Positions 17,578 to 30,110 are shown, counted from the stretch's first letter. The stretch: 64,000 nucleotides of DNA from Candidimonas sp. SYP-B2681 (GCF_003971065.1 NZ_RYDV01000005.1:186001-250000); one strand, 5' to 3'. The notes: a model not told the origin generated them from the sequence alone. Program-made: numbers and translations.

Positions 17578-18822
17578 ATGACTCTACATATTTTAGCCCT
17601 GGAAACCTCATCGAGCGTGTGTGGCGTGGCTTTATTAAGCCAGCAAGCAGGGCACGTGAACGTGCGCACGCTTGGGCACGATGCCACGGGCGAACATGCC
17701 GAGCGCTTGCTGCCAATGGTAGACGAACTGCTCATGCAAGCAGATATCGGACGTTTTGACATCGCCGCCGTGGCCTTCGGACAAGGACCAGGAGGGTTCA
17801 CCGGATTGCGTGTTGCCTGTGGCGTCGCCCAAGGTATGGCGTTCGCATTGAATATACCTGTGATTCCTGTGGTTTCACTATTGGCTGTCGCGGTGCGCGC
17901 CTACGACCCGGCAAGTGCCATTGTCCCGATCACGGTCGTAGTGCAGGACGCCAGGATGGGCGAGGTATATTTGGCCGCCTATCTGCCGGAATCTGACTCG
18001 TCTTCGGGTTGGCGCGAGCTTCAAGCCCCTATATTATTGAACGCGGAACATGTCGGGCATTGGTTGCATCAGGCCGTGCCGGGCTGGCGAACTGCTTACG
18101 GCGACACGCTTTCCGTTCGTCTGGCGGGTGATGCTTTACAGGCTTATCCCCAGTTGGGACAGCTGCCGGCGAATCTGTCCTGGGTCAGTCTCGGAGCCCC
18201 CTTAAGGCCCGATGCAGAGACCATTGCCCGACTGGCCTTGATCGGCTGGCACACAGTAGGTGGCATCGATCCGGCGTTGGCTGCGCCCTTATACGTGCGG
18301 GACAAGGTGGCTTACACCACCCACGAGCGCCAGCAGGGCTACGGAGGCAACCCCAAGGCGGTGGAACGAGTGGTATCGCTCCAAGATATGACCGTGGAAC
18401 ACTTGGATGATGTCGCCCATATCGAGCAATCCGTTCAGTCTTTTCCATGGACCCGTGGGAATTTTTCTGACGGCCTGCAGGCCGGTTATGGCGCATGGGT
18501 TGCCGTTCTCGGGGGACGCGTGGTCGGTTTTTGTATGGTTATGTTCGCACCCGATGTGGCTCACGTATTGGTCATTGCGGTCGTACCTGAAATGCAGAAG
18601 CAAGGTGTGGGTTCATTGCTCTTGGAACGATGTGAGCGCGAGGCGCGATCCCGAGGCTTGACGACGATCGTGCTCGAGGTTCGACCATCCAATCAGAATG
18701 CGCTTAATTTTTATCGGCACCAGGGATTTACCCAGCTTGCGATACGCAAGGATTATTATCCAGCAGGACATTTCAAGCGCGAAGATGCTTGCGTCATGGA
18801 GAAGTCGCTAAGTGCCACATGA
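17578..18822 (+). CDS. TsaB-RimI fusion: tRNA t6A synthesis subunit plus N-acetyltransferase
   Basis: 414-residue two-domain protein. Residues 1-245 are TsaB, an ASKHA-fold partner of TsaD needed for threonylcarbamoylation of A37 in ANN-decoding tRNAs; seen are ILALETSSSVCGVAL and GQGPGGFTGLRVACG. Residues about 262-414 are a GNAT acetyltransferase of the RimI type, which acetylates the N-terminal Ala of ribosomal protein S18; the acetyl-CoA loop QKQGVGS is at 340-346 and the C-terminal NALNFYRHQGF motif is present. No stop or frameshift separates the halves and the linker (about 245-262) is Gly/Gln-rich. The two genes are neighbours in many bacteria, so the fusion is natural. Confidence 0.93.
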   Translation: MTLHILALETSSSVCGVALLSQQAGHVNVRTLGHDATGEHAERLLPMVDELLMQADIGRFDIAAVAFGQGPGGFTGLRVACGVAQGMAFALNIPVIPVVSLLAVAVRAYDPASAIVPITVVVQDARMGEVYLAAYLPESDSSSGWRELQAPILLNAEHVGHWLHQAVPGWRTAYGDTLSVRLAGDALQAYPQLGQLPANLSWVSLGAPLRPDAETIARLALIGWHTVGGIDPALAAPLYVRDKVAYTTHERQQGYGGNPKAVERVVSLQDMTVEHLDDVAHIEQSVQSFPWTRGNFSDGLQAGYGAWVAVLGGRVVGFCMVMFAPDVAHVLVIAVVPEMQKQGVGSLLLERCEREARSRGLTTIVLEVRPSNQNALNFYRHQGFTQLAIRKDYYPAGHFKREDACVMEKSLSAT

Positions 18823-19723
18823 ACACGCCGACCAGGTGAAAGCGCCAATACTTAGTGCATTGCAGCTGGCCTGGCTGCAGGAAATCGGGCTCGACAAGCG
18901 CATGCTGGCGCGCTTTGAGCACGATAGTGCTCCGTTCCCAGATCCGTCCCCTGAAACTGCCGCGACCCTGGTGCATGCAGGGACTGCAGGCGGCCGACCG
19001 ACGCCAACGCTCAAGACATATAACGACGTATCGTCCATGCCCGTTGTGGCGCCTATCAAGGGGCTGGTTCGGGTATCCGGAATGTTGGCGCCGTCCACGC
19101 TGCACGCAGAAACGCCGGGTTCAGCCAAGGCGACTATTGGCCTCGAGCCCATGATGCCGAACGACTTGACTGCACTGCAATCCCATATTGCAGCTTGCCA
19201 GGCTTGCGAGCTGCATGCGGGACGCAGCCAGACAGTGTTTGGTACAGGATCGACGCAGCATGTCGAGTGGTTGCTCGTCGGCGAGGCCCCTGGCGAAAAT
19301 GATGACAAGGTCGGGCTACCATTTCAGGGGCGCCCAGGCGTGTTGCTGCAATCCATGCTGGCGTCGATTGCGGTAGTGCCGGAATCCGAGGTGTTTTTTA
19401 CCAATCTGATGAAATGCAGACCGTTGGGCAACCGTACTCCCAAGCCCGAGGAAATTGCAGCATGTTTGCCAAAACTTCAGCGACAGATTGCGCTATTGAG
19501 GCCTATGCGCATTCTTGCATTGGGCAAGCTGGCAGCGCAGGCGTTGCTGGGTTCAGATGCCGAGCTGGAGCAATTACGCGGCAGAGTGCACCATATACGC
19601 AGCGAGACCGGCCAAGAAATTCCATTAGTGGCGACCTATCATCCAGCAACGTTGTTACTGCGTCCGCAACACAAGGCAGATGCCTGGCAAGACCTGAACC
19701 TGTTGCGCTCAGTATTGTCTTGA
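18812..19723 (+). CDS. Uracil-DNA glycosylase, family 4 (Fe-S type)
   Basis: Base-excision repair enzyme that removes uracil from DNA. 303 residues. Four Cys (129, 132, 202, 218) have the CxxC-x69-C-x15-C spacing of the family 4 [4Fe-4S] cluster; motif GEAPGENDD around 158-165 and YHPATLLL near 275 form the active site. About 115 N-terminal residues before the catalytic domain are low-complexity and of unknown role. The likely start is GTG 18812, overlapping the end of the TsaB-RimI gene by 11 bases; an in-frame GTG at 18836 is an alternative. It converges on lplT with an 11-base gap. Confidence 0.92.
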   Translation: MPHEHADQVKAPILSALQLAWLQEIGLDKRMLARFEHDSAPFPDPSPETAATLVHAGTAGGRPTPTLKTYNDVSSMPVVAPIKGLVRVSGMLAPSTLHAETPGSAKATIGLEPMMPNDLTALQSHIAACQACELHAGRSQTVFGTGSTQHVEWLLVGEAPGENDDKVGLPFQGRPGVLLQSMLASIAVVPESEVFFTNLMKCRPLGNRTPKPEEIAACLPKLQRQIALLRPMRILALGKLAAQALLGSDAELEQLRGRVHHIRSETGQEIPLVATYHPATLLLRPQHKADAWQDLNLLRSVLS

Positions 19724-19734
19724 CGCAGCGATAG

Positions 19735-21042
19735 TCAGTGCTTTAACGCCTGCCCATGGCCGTGTTGGCCTATGGTACTCTCGAGTTGGGGATCGGCACG
19801 ATGGTTCAGCCGATTCCAGTGTATGAACAACACCATCAGTGCGGCAACCAGTAGTCCGAATATCACAATAATCGCGTTGATGGGCAAGTTCAGCCACAGC
19901 ATCAGGCTATAAAGGGCGAGCATGAGCAAGATATTCAGCTGCTCGTTGAAATTCTGTACTGCGATCGAATGCCCGGCAGAAAGTAGGACGTGTCCGCGAT
20001 GTTGAAGCAATGCGTTCATGGGGACAACAAAAAATCCTGATAAGCCTCCAATCAGCAATAAAACGCAGTACACGGCCCATGGTTCGCGGACGATGGGCAT
20101 CAGCATGACAGCGAACCCCATGACAACGCCTACCGGCAATACCTTAAGCGCGCGCTTCAAGGGTACGCGGCCTGCGAGAATTGAGCCCGCGACAGTCCCG
20201 ACCGCTGCGACGCCCATCAGTACCGAAGCTTGATCCAGTCGATAGCCCAGATGACGGGCGCCCCATTCGATCACGATGAATTGCAAGGTCGCGCCCGCGC
20301 CCCAAAATAGGGTGGTGACCGCTAATGAGATCTGTCCAATTTTGTCGCGCCACAATATTTTGACAAACCCCGCGAAGTCTCGAACCAGCTTTACAGGATG
20401 CGATTGCTGTTTAGGGTAGCGGACATTGGTGCGCGGTATCAGCAGGTTGCAGGCTGCGGCAAGAAAGTACACCATGCCAATCACCAGAATGGCGGCTTCT
20501 GTTCGCGTTTGTACAAGAGGGCTGATCCAGGGCTGTGTCAGCAAGATATCCGAGACCGCAGGATTAATCAGTACTCCGCCTAGCACCGTACCCAGGATAA
20601 TAGATAAAACGGTAAGCCCCTCGATCCAGCTATTGCCCTTCACCAAAAGTTCAGGTGGAAGCATCTCTGTGACGATGCCGTATTTAGCCGGCGAATAAGC
20701 AGCGGCCCCTATTCCGACCAAGGTATAAGCGCAGAACACGAGGAATAGCTGTTGGGTGCTATCAAGGCCAAAGCTTTGACAGCCAAACATTAAAAGACAG
20801 CCCCCAACCTTGATGGCGTTGGTAATGAACATCACCCTGCCTTTTGGGAAGGCATCGGCGAACGCGCCGACGAACGCCGCCAGGACCACATACGCCAATG
20901 CGAACCACCATTTCATCATAGGCGCCATCCAGTCCGGTCCCTGTAAATCGGCGATCAACGCAATAGCAGCAATAAGCAATGCGTTATCCGCTACAGATGA
21001 CAGCGCCTGGGCGATCATGACCAGATAGAAGCCTTTTTTCAA
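19735..21042 (-). CDS. lplT: Lysophospholipid transporter
   Basis: Major facilitator protein that flips lysophospholipids across the inner membrane for re-acylation; 435 residues with about 12 hydrophobic helices. Family features are the N-terminal MKKGFYLVMIAQALSSVADN, the VGAFADAFPKGRVMFITN loop between helices 2 and 3, YSPAKYGIVTEMLPPELLVKGN and the C-terminal FNEQLNILLMLALYSLM. In Enterobacteria LplT is linked to the acyltransferase Aas; no such gene is visible here. Divergent from smc across a 256-base gap. Confidence 0.92.
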   Translation of the reverse strand: MKKGFYLVMIAQALSSVADNALLIAAIALIADLQGPDWMAPMMKWWFALAYVVLAAFVGAFADAFPKGRVMFITNAIKVGGCLLMFGCQSFGLDSTQQLFLVFCAYTLVGIGAAAYSPAKYGIVTEMLPPELLVKGNSWIEGLTVLSIILGTVLGGVLINPAVSDILLTQPWISPLVQTRTEAAILVIGMVYFLAAACNLLIPRTNVRYPKQQSHPVKLVRDFAGFVKILWRDKIGQISLAVTTLFWGAGATLQFIVIEWGARHLGYRLDQASVLMGVAAVGTVAGSILAGRVPLKRALKVLPVGVVMGFAVMLMPIVREPWAVYCVLLLIGGLSGFFVVPMNALLQHRGHVLLSAGHSIAVQNFNEQLNILLMLALYSLMLWLNLPINAIIVIFGLLVAALMVLFIHWNRLNHRADPQLESTIGQHGHGQALKH

Positions 21043-21139
21043 TGGGAAATCTCGGGTAAATGGTTAATTGAGAGACACAGCGAATCAAATAGCAAAAAAA
21101 TGTAATAAGTATAGCGTCGGAGAACTGCCGCGACGAAAA

Positions 21140-21191
21140 ATGATAACGCGTTTTTTTGAGGCACCGAAAGCACCATCCGGTGCGTTATCAT
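21140..21191. promoter_or_regulatory. Long-spaced inverted repeat between lplT and smc
   Basis: ATGATAACGC (21140-21149) and its exact complement GCGTTATCAT (21182-21191) are separated by 32 bases, 42 bases centre to centre, close to four helical turns. A second short pairing GCACCG/CGGTGC (21161-21166, 21178-21183) overlaps the right arm. It may be an operator for a dimeric regulator or a leader structure; no protein is assigned. Confidence 0.4.
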
Positions 21192-21298
21192 ACGAGACGA
21201 TTACAGGTGAAAATTGCAGGCTCTGAATTCAGGCCATTCTGATAGCCGAGTCCGCGCACACAGCGTGTCGCGCCACCCCTTTATATTGCTCGCTTATT

Positions 21299-24200
21299 TT
21301 GCGTCTGACCCAAATAAAACTCGCCGGTTTCAAATCTTTTGTCGAGCCGACAGTTATTCCCACGCCTAGTCAGTTAGTCGGCGTGGTGGGTCCTAACGGC
21401 TGTGGCAAATCCAATATCATCGATGCGGTTCGCTGGGTACTCGGCGAAACCAAGGCATCGGAGTTACGTGGCGAGTCCATGCAGGACGTGATTTTCAGTG
21501 GCTCGGGTCATCGTAAACCTGCTGCGAGGGCTTCCGTAGAGCTGGTGTTTGATAACTCCGAAGGCCGCGCAGTCGGCCAATGGAGCACCTACGCCGAGAT
21601 CGCCGTCAGGCGAGTTCTTACCCGTGATGGCGCCAGTAGTTACTACGTTAATAGTCAGCAAGTACGCCGGCGCGATATTCACGATATTTTTCTGGGAACA
21701 GGGCTAGGCACACGCGGTTATGCAATTATCGGCCAGGGCATGATAAACCGGCTGATCGAAGCCCGCCCTGAAGAGCTCCGAGTTTTTCTCGAAGAGGCTG
21801 CAGGTGTGTCGCGCTATAAAGAACGCCGCCGTGAAACCGAGAGTCGCCTGGGCGATACCCGCGAAAACCTGAACCGGGTCGAAGATATCTTGCGCGAATT
21901 AGGTAATCAGCTTGAGAGGCTGGAAGTGCAAGCTGAAGTAGCCCAGCGATATCGCAGCCTGCAACAAGAGGGCGAACAAAAACAGCACGCATTATGGCTG
22001 TTGAAAGAAAGCAATGCCCACCAAGATCAGCAAAGCAAGTTTCTTGCTATAGAACAGGCCCAGACGGAGCTTGAGGCCGCTACCGCAAGTCTTCGTGCGG
22101 GCGAATCAGTGCTCGAATCGCGCAGACAAGCCCACTATGCGGCAGGTGACGCGGTGCACGCGGCGCAGGGTTTGCTTTTCGAGGCAGGAGCACAAGTCAG
22201 CCGGCTGGAGACCGAGATTCGACACGTGGTGGATTCACGCAATAGGTTGCAGGCCCGCCGTACGCAATTGCAGGGGCAGCTACAGGAATGGGCTGACCAA
22301 CAAGCGCATTGCGCCGAACAGATTGCCCAAGCGGAGTCCGACCTGGAAGCAAGTGCAGCACGGACCGAAGAATCCCGGGCGTCGGTAGAGGATGCCCAGG
22401 CGCATTTGCCCGATATCGAAAATAAAGTCAGGCTTGCGGCAGGTTCGCGCGACGAAATGCGCAGCGTGCTCGCCAGGGTCGAGCAAGAGCTGGCGCTGGT
22501 AGCACAGACTCAACGTGAGGCTGATCGGCACGTTCAGGGATTGGATTTGCGCAAAGAGCGGCTTGATCAGGAATTGCGCGGCCTGAATGCGCCCGATCCC
22601 GAGAATATTCAGCGACTTGAGGGCGATAAAACGGCCATTGAAGAACAACTGCACGAGGCGCACGGCCAATTGATCGAGCTTGAGGACCGCTTGCCCGAAC
22701 TGGACGATCACAGACGCAAGGCGCAGGCGATATCTCATGAAGAGTCGCAATCGGCGTCGCGGTTGGATGCCCGCCTGGCCGCATTGACCAAACTGCAGGA
22801 TGATGTCCAAAAACGCGGCGCCCTTGAGCCCTGGCTAGCTCGCCATGAGTTGTCGGCGTTGGGCCGCCTATGGCAAAAGCTTCATATCGAGAACGGTTGG
22901 GAAACCGCACTGGAAGCTGTACTGCGGGAGCGTATGGCCGGCCTCGAAATTCGCCAATTGGAACATGCTCATGCTTTTGCCAACGATAACCCGCCCGCAC
23001 GATTGGCGTTCTACCAAGTTCCGGTTGCAAGCGTCGGCAGGTCGATAGGCGCCGGCTTGAATCCTTTGAGCGCACTATTGCGTCTGCCGGATCCGGATTT
23101 GAGCACCTTGTTGAATGATTGGTTGCGCAACGTCTACATCTGTTCCGACCTTGCCACGGCATTGTCGACGCGTGGCGACTTGCCGGAAGGTGCATCGTAC
23201 GTGGTCAAAGAAGGGCATGTGGTGGATGCCCATAGCGTTCGCTTCTATGCGCCCGATTCCGAACAGGCAGGGCTGCTGGCACGCCAACAAGAAATAGAAA
23301 ACCTGCAAAGGGACCTTAAGGCTAGGCACTTGATTGCGGATCAGGCGCTGGCAGATCTGAGCCGTGCGGAGGCCGCTTGGCAACAGGGGTCCCAGGCCTT
23401 GGCTCCCGCGCGTCACAGGGTGGCAGAGCTGACACGGCGGTTGCACGATGTTCAGCTGGAACACTCGAGACTCCATCAACAGGCTCTGCAATCGGGCGAA
23501 CGCTTGTCGCGTATCCGCGAAGATTTATCCGAAATCGCATTGCAGCGGGAAGAGTTGCTGGCTAGCAAAGAAGAGGCCGAAGCCCGTTTCGAAGTCCTGG
23601 ATCTTCAACTTGCCGAGCATCAAAGTATGTTCGCCGATGCTGAGATGTCGGGGGAAGATCTTGCCTTGCAGGCAGAAAAAGCACGCCAGCGCTTGCGTGA
23701 TCTTGAGCGCGCCGTTCATGAATCCGAATATGCAGAACGGGCATTGCAAACGCGTATCAGTGATCTTAAGCGTAATCTGCAGTTGGCTGCTGATCAAGGC
23801 CGTCGCGCAGCGGCCGAGCTTGACGGTTTACAAGGTGAGCTCTTCGAGCTGGATGCTTCGGCTTCGCAGGCGGGGCTACAAGATGCTCTCGAGCTTCGCG
23901 CAGAGCGCGAAGAGGCGCTTAATTTATGCAGGATACAGTTGGATAACCTGGCCGCCTTGCTTCGTGGAGCAGATGAAGAACGCGTTACGCTTGAACGATC
24001 GCTAGAACCGAGGCGAGCCCGGATCATGGAGTTGCAGTTACAAGAGCAGGCAGCGCGCCTGGCGGTTGAGCAGTTTGCAGAACAACTCGACGCTCATCAG
24101 GTCGATCGCGAAGCCCTGCGCCAGCTCTTGAAGCAGCAACCCGACGAATGGCAAAAGACCACTTGGCTCCAGTCAGCGGTGCAGCGGATTACCAAGACCA

Positions 24201-24823
24201 TCGAAGGCCTCGGCTCGGTGAATTTGGCCGCGCTCGATGAGCTGAATACCAGCCGTGAACGTAAAGGTTTTCTTGATGCGCAGCACCTGGACCTGACGTC
24301 GGCAATCGAAACCCTGGAAGATGCCATTCGTAAAATCGACAAGGAAACACGGGATTTGCTTCAAGACACCTTTGACAAGGTCAATGGTCATTTCGGCCAA
24401 CTTTTCCCGCGGCTATTCGGTGGCGGCGAGGCAAAGTTATCCATCACGGGCGACGAGATCCTCGATGCCGGTGTTCAGGTCATGGCTCAGCCCCCCGGCA
24501 AGCGTAATAGCACCATACATTTGTTGTCGGGCGGGGAAAAGGCCCTTACCGCCACCGCCCTGGTCTTTGCCTTGTTCAAGCTGAATCCAGCTCCATTCTG
24601 CCTGCTTGACGAGGTCGATGCTCCATTGGATGATGCCAATACTGAGCGTTATGCCAATCTGGTAAGCAGCATGAGCGAACAAACACAGTTTCTATTTATT
24701 TCGCACAATAAAATCGCCATGCAGATGGCTAAACAATTAGTGGGCGTCACCATGCAGGAACAAGGGGTGTCGCGCATTGTGGCAGTCGATATTGATTCGG
24801 CTCTCCAGTTGGCTGAAGTCTGA
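21299..24823 (+). CDS. smc: Chromosome segregation/condensation ATPase SMC
   Basis: ATPase of the bacterial condensin (SMC-ScpAB) that organises and segregates the chromosome. 1174 residues with the full family plan: N-terminal Walker A GPNGCGKSNIIDAVRWVLGE, long coiled coil, hinge (about 500-640), second coiled coil, and C-terminal signature LLSGGEKALTATALVFALF with Walker B FCLLDEVDAPLDD. The start is TTG (21299): family members begin at the residues right after it (MRLTQIKLAGFKSF) and no ATG or GTG fits. No Shine-Dalgarno sequence is visible. Followed by zipA and ligA on the same strand; scpA and scpB are not nearby. Confidence 0.97.
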   Translation: MRLTQIKLAGFKSFVEPTVIPTPSQLVGVVGPNGCGKSNIIDAVRWVLGETKASELRGESMQDVIFSGSGHRKPAARASVELVFDNSEGRAVGQWSTYAEIAVRRVLTRDGASSYYVNSQQVRRRDIHDIFLGTGLGTRGYAIIGQGMINRLIEARPEELRVFLEEAAGVSRYKERRRETESRLGDTRENLNRVEDILRELGNQLERLEVQAEVAQRYRSLQQEGEQKQHALWLLKESNAHQDQQSKFLAIEQAQTELEAATASLRAGESVLESRRQAHYAAGDAVHAAQGLLFEAGAQVSRLETEIRHVVDSRNRLQARRTQLQGQLQEWADQQAHCAEQIAQAESDLEASAARTEESRASVEDAQAHLPDIENKVRLAAGSRDEMRSVLARVEQELALVAQTQREADRHVQGLDLRKERLDQELRGLNAPDPENIQRLEGDKTAIEEQLHEAHGQLIELEDRLPELDDHRRKAQAISHEESQSASRLDARLAALTKLQDDVQKRGALEPWLARHELSALGRLWQKLHIENGWETALEAVLRERMAGLEIRQLEHAHAFANDNPPARLAFYQVPVASVGRSIGAGLNPLSALLRLPDPDLSTLLNDWLRNVYICSDLATALSTRGDLPEGASYVVKEGHVVDAHSVRFYAPDSEQAGLLARQQEIENLQRDLKARHLIADQALADLSRAEAAWQQGSQALAPARHRVAELTRRLHDVQLEHSRLHQQALQSGERLSRIREDLSEIALQREELLASKEEAEARFEVLDLQLAEHQSMFADAEMSGEDLALQAEKARQRLRDLERAVHESEYAERALQTRISDLKRNLQLAADQGRRAAAELDGLQGELFELDASASQAGLQDALELRAEREEALNLCRIQLDNLAALLRGADEERVTLERSLEPRRARIMELQLQEQAARLAVEQFAEQLDAHQVDREALRQLLKQQPDEWQKTTWLQSAVQRITKTIEGLGSVNLAALDELNTSRERKGFLDAQHLDLTSAIETLEDAIRKIDKETRDLLQDTFDKVNGHFGQLFPRLFGGGEAKLSITGDEILDAGVQVMAQPPGKRNSTIHLLSGGEKALTATALVFALFKLNPAPFCLLDEVDAPLDDANTERYANLVSSMSEQTQFLFISHNKIAMQMAKQLVGVTMQEQGVSRIVAVDIDSALQLAEV

Positions 24824-24864
24824 GGGTGGTATGCATAAACATTTGGTGATACGGCGGACTAACA

Positions 24865-27977
<3,113 letters not shown>

Positions 27978-28027
27978 GCGTTTGTTGCAACATTCTCTAC
28001 CAAACTAGCGCCGCAGGGCTCAATGCG

Positions 28028-28063
28028 AAAAGGGCCGCGTGCAACGGAAGCACGCGGCCCTTT
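28028..28063. terminator. Bidirectional terminator between ligA and the parvulin gene
   Basis: AAAGGGCCGCGTGC and GCACGCGGCCCTTT form a 14-bp perfect stem with a 7-base loop; A and T runs at both edges let it work on either strand. It sits in the convergent gap between ligA and the peptidyl-prolyl isomerase gene. Confidence 0.85.
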
Positions 28064-28078
28064 AATGGCTTGGTTTTC

Positions 28079-28855
28079 TTACTTGATCGTGGCGCTCTTG
28101 ATCAGACCTTGCTGGTACTCGGCCAGTTGCTGCTGACGTAGCATTTCTTCGATTTGCGGCTTGACTTCGCTTAGCTCAGGAAATTTTATGGCACGGCTAT
28201 CTTCGACTTGGATAATATGCCAGCCAAATTGCGTCTGTACAGGTTTGGAGGTCATTTCACCCTTTTTCAGGCCTTCAACGGCTTGCGCGAATTCAGGTAC
28301 ATAGTTGCTGGTGGGTCCCCATCCCAGATCGCCGCCATTCTTGCCACTGCCCGGGTCAATGGAGTCTTTCTTGGCCGCAGCGTCAAAAGTAACTTTTTTG
28401 CTTTTGATCGCCGCGGTCAGATCTTCTGCTGCCTTTTGATCTTTAACGAGGATGTGGCGCAACTTATATTCTTGCTTGCCGCTCTGTTCTGCCTTTATCT
28501 TGTCGTACTCAGCCTGGATTTTGGCGTCGGTGACTGGATTCTTTTTCAGGTAGTCGGCCATCAGGGCACGGACCAGTATGCCCTGGCGCGCCAGCTCGAC
28601 TTCTTGAGTGACGGCGGGCTGCTTGTCGATTCCCGCTTTTTCTGCGGCTTGAACTGCAACCAGGCGATTGACCATTTCTTGCTTGACTTGCGTGCGTAAT
28701 TCGGGTGTGTCTTGCGCGCCCTGACTGACGAGCAGTGCTACGAACTGATCCAGTTTCGCTTGTGTAATGGCCTGGCCATTGACGCTGGCAATGGTCTGGG
28801 CATAGGCTGGTACTGCAATGACGCAGGCGGCTGCGAATACGGCGAGTCGTTTCAT
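28079..28855 (-). CDS. Periplasmic parvulin-type peptidyl-prolyl cis-trans isomerase
   Basis: Exported folding factor of the PpiC/SurA/PrsA type, 258 residues. Signal peptide at 1-19 (MKRLAVFAAACVIAVPAYA, cleavage before QT). A SurA-N-like helical region (20-120) precedes one parvulin domain (about 130-225) with YKLRHILVKD, GGDLGWGP and QTQFGWHIIQVED, the core rotamase motifs. It resembles the Bordetella extracellular foldase Par27 in size and layout, from memory only. Last gene of a minus-strand run msrB-yciB-bolA-ppi with only a few bases to bolA. Confidence 0.93.
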   Translation of the reverse strand: MKRLAVFAAACVIAVPAYAQTIASVNGQAITQAKLDQFVALLVSQGAQDTPELRTQVKQEMVNRLVAVQAAEKAGIDKQPAVTQEVELARQGILVRALMADYLKKNPVTDAKIQAEYDKIKAEQSGKQEYKLRHILVKDQKAAEDLTAAIKSKKVTFDAAAKKDSIDPGSGKNGGDLGWGPTSNYVPEFAQAVEGLKKGEMTSKPVQTQFGWHIIQVEDSRAIKFPELSEVKPQIEEMLRQQQLAEYQQGLIKSATIK

Positions 28856-28864
28856 GTAATTCCT

Positions 28865-29128
28865 TTACGAGTTAGCTTTGGCATCGATTGCCAGGGCGTG
28901 AATGGGATAAGGCATTAAATCGTGAACGCGATCATACACAAGTCGGTGGCGAGCTAGTAACGAAAGCCCGGTAAATTGTTCGGACCGGATAACCACACGG
29001 AAGTGGCTCGCGCCATTCTTGCTGCCTTCGTGACCTGCGTGAAGATGCGACTCATCGATGATTTCGAGACGCGTAGGAGCCAGCGGGGCGAGGCGTTTTT
29101 CGAGCTCTTTCATACGTTCTGTAGACAT
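28865..29128 (-). CDS. BolA/IbaG family protein
   Basis: Small cytoplasmic protein that works with monothiol glutaredoxins in iron-sulfur trafficking and affects cell shape. 87 residues from ATG 29128 ([18 protein letters not shown]). Conserved pattern HLHAGH followed by SHFRVVI, FTGLSLLARHRLVY and IHALAIDAKA matches BolA. The ATG shares one base with the yciB stop (TGATG), so translation is coupled to yciB. The longer upstream frame lies inside yciB and is rejected. Confidence 0.93.
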   Translation of the reverse strand: MSTERMKELEKRLAPLAPTRLEIIDESHLHAGHEGSKNGASHFRVVIRSEQFTGLSLLARHRLVYDRVHDLMPYPIHALAIDAKANS

Positions 29129-29718
29129 CAGGATCCCTTCTTTTGTTCCGCGGTGCCGGGCAGGGCGCCTACCGTATCGTGGCCGTCCTTCATGTGCTTT
29201 CCCAACCATATCGATTGAACAATCACAAACAGAAGCAGCAAGGCCATTAGCCCGAACACCTTGAAGTTGACCCATTGATCTTCGGTAAACGCGCCCGAGA
29301 AAGCAACATACAGATTCAGCGCGCCTGAAGCGATGAAGAAGCAGGCCCAGCTATAGTTGAGTTTGTCCCAGATAGGTCCAGGCATCGTCACCTGTCCGCC
29401 CATGAGCTTTTGCATCAGGTTGCGACCGAAAAACCATTTTCCTCCTAACAAAATCGATGCAAATAGCCAATACAGCACGGTTGGCTTCCACTTGATGAAG
29501 ATGTCGTTATGGAAGAATAGGGTAGCGCCTCCGAAGACCACAATGACCGTCAAATTGATCCAGTGCATCGCCTCTATGGCTTTGCCTCTGGCCTTGAGCC
29601 ACACAAACTGGCCAATACCGGCGGCGATAGCCACAGCCGTTGCGGTAAATATATCCGAAAATTTGAAGGCCAGAAAAAATAGAATTAACGGAAACAGGTC
29701 GAAAAGGAATTTCTTCAT
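29128..29718 (-). CDS. yciB: Septation protein A / YciB inner-membrane protein
   Basis: Inner-membrane protein of the YciB/IspZ family, linked to intracellular septation and envelope synthesis; exact activity unsettled. 196 residues with five or six hydrophobic helices. The start [19 protein letters not shown] is the family hallmark, followed by [15 protein letters not shown] and [17 protein letters not shown]. Overlaps msrB by four bases upstream and bolA by one base downstream, forming a tight minus-strand operon. Identity is secure. Confidence 0.95.
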   Translation of the reverse strand: MKKFLFDLFPLILFFLAFKFSDIFTATAVAIAAGIGQFVWLKARGKAIEAMHWINLTVIVVFGGATLFFHNDIFIKWKPTVLYWLFASILLGGKWFFGRNLMQKLMGGQVTMPGPIWDKLNYSWACFFIASGALNLYVAFSGAFTEDQWVNFKVFGLMALLLLFVIVQSIWLGKHMKDGHDTVGALPGTAEQKKGS

Positions 29719-30110
29719 TTAAGGGGTTCGAACTTCATTGAGAGCGAGTTGATGCAGTAGCGCAAGCCTGTAGGAGGCGGGCCGTCGGGGAAAACGTGTC
29801 CGAGGTGCGAATCACAGATATTGCACAGCACTTCTGTGCGCTTCATACCATGGCTCGTATCGGTTTCCTCGCGCACGTTATCGGGGTTTAATGCTTTAAA
29901 GTAGCTTGGCCAGCCGCAGCCTGCGTCGAACTTGGTGTCGGACGCGAACAGCGCCGTGCCGCAGCCGACGCAGCGATAAATCCCGGGCTCGTTAGTATCC
30001 CAATAGCGGCCTGTGAAAGGCCGTTCGGTGCCTTTCTCGCGTGCTACAGCATATTCCTCGGGAGTCAGCTGCTCGCGCCACTGAGCATCGGTCTTGTGGA
30101 TCTTGTTCAC
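29715..30110 (-). CDS. msrB: Peptide methionine-R-sulfoxide reductase
   Basis: Reduces the R epimer of methionine sulfoxide in proteins; 131 residues, cytoplasmic (no signal). Zinc ligands are Cys47, Cys50, Cys96 and Cys99; catalytic Cys119 is in [11 protein letters not shown]; Cys65 in AGCGW is a possible recycling Cys. The start is GTG 30110; there is no other plausible initiator before the conserved [13 protein letters not shown] 14-base perfect palindrome covers the start codon. First gene of the minus-strand run ending with the parvulin. Confidence 0.95.
   Translation of the reverse strand: MNKIHKTDAQWREQLTPEEYAVAREKGTERPFTGRYWDTNEPGIYRCVGCGTALFASDTKFDAGCGWPSYFKALNPDNVREETDTSHGMKRTEVLCNICDSHLGHVFPDGPPPTGLRYCINSLSMKFEPLK

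Noticed and set aside
22428-23195. 255-codon minus-strand frame inside smc
   Set aside because: Shadow of the smc codon bias; Arg/Pro-rich translation with no domain pattern.
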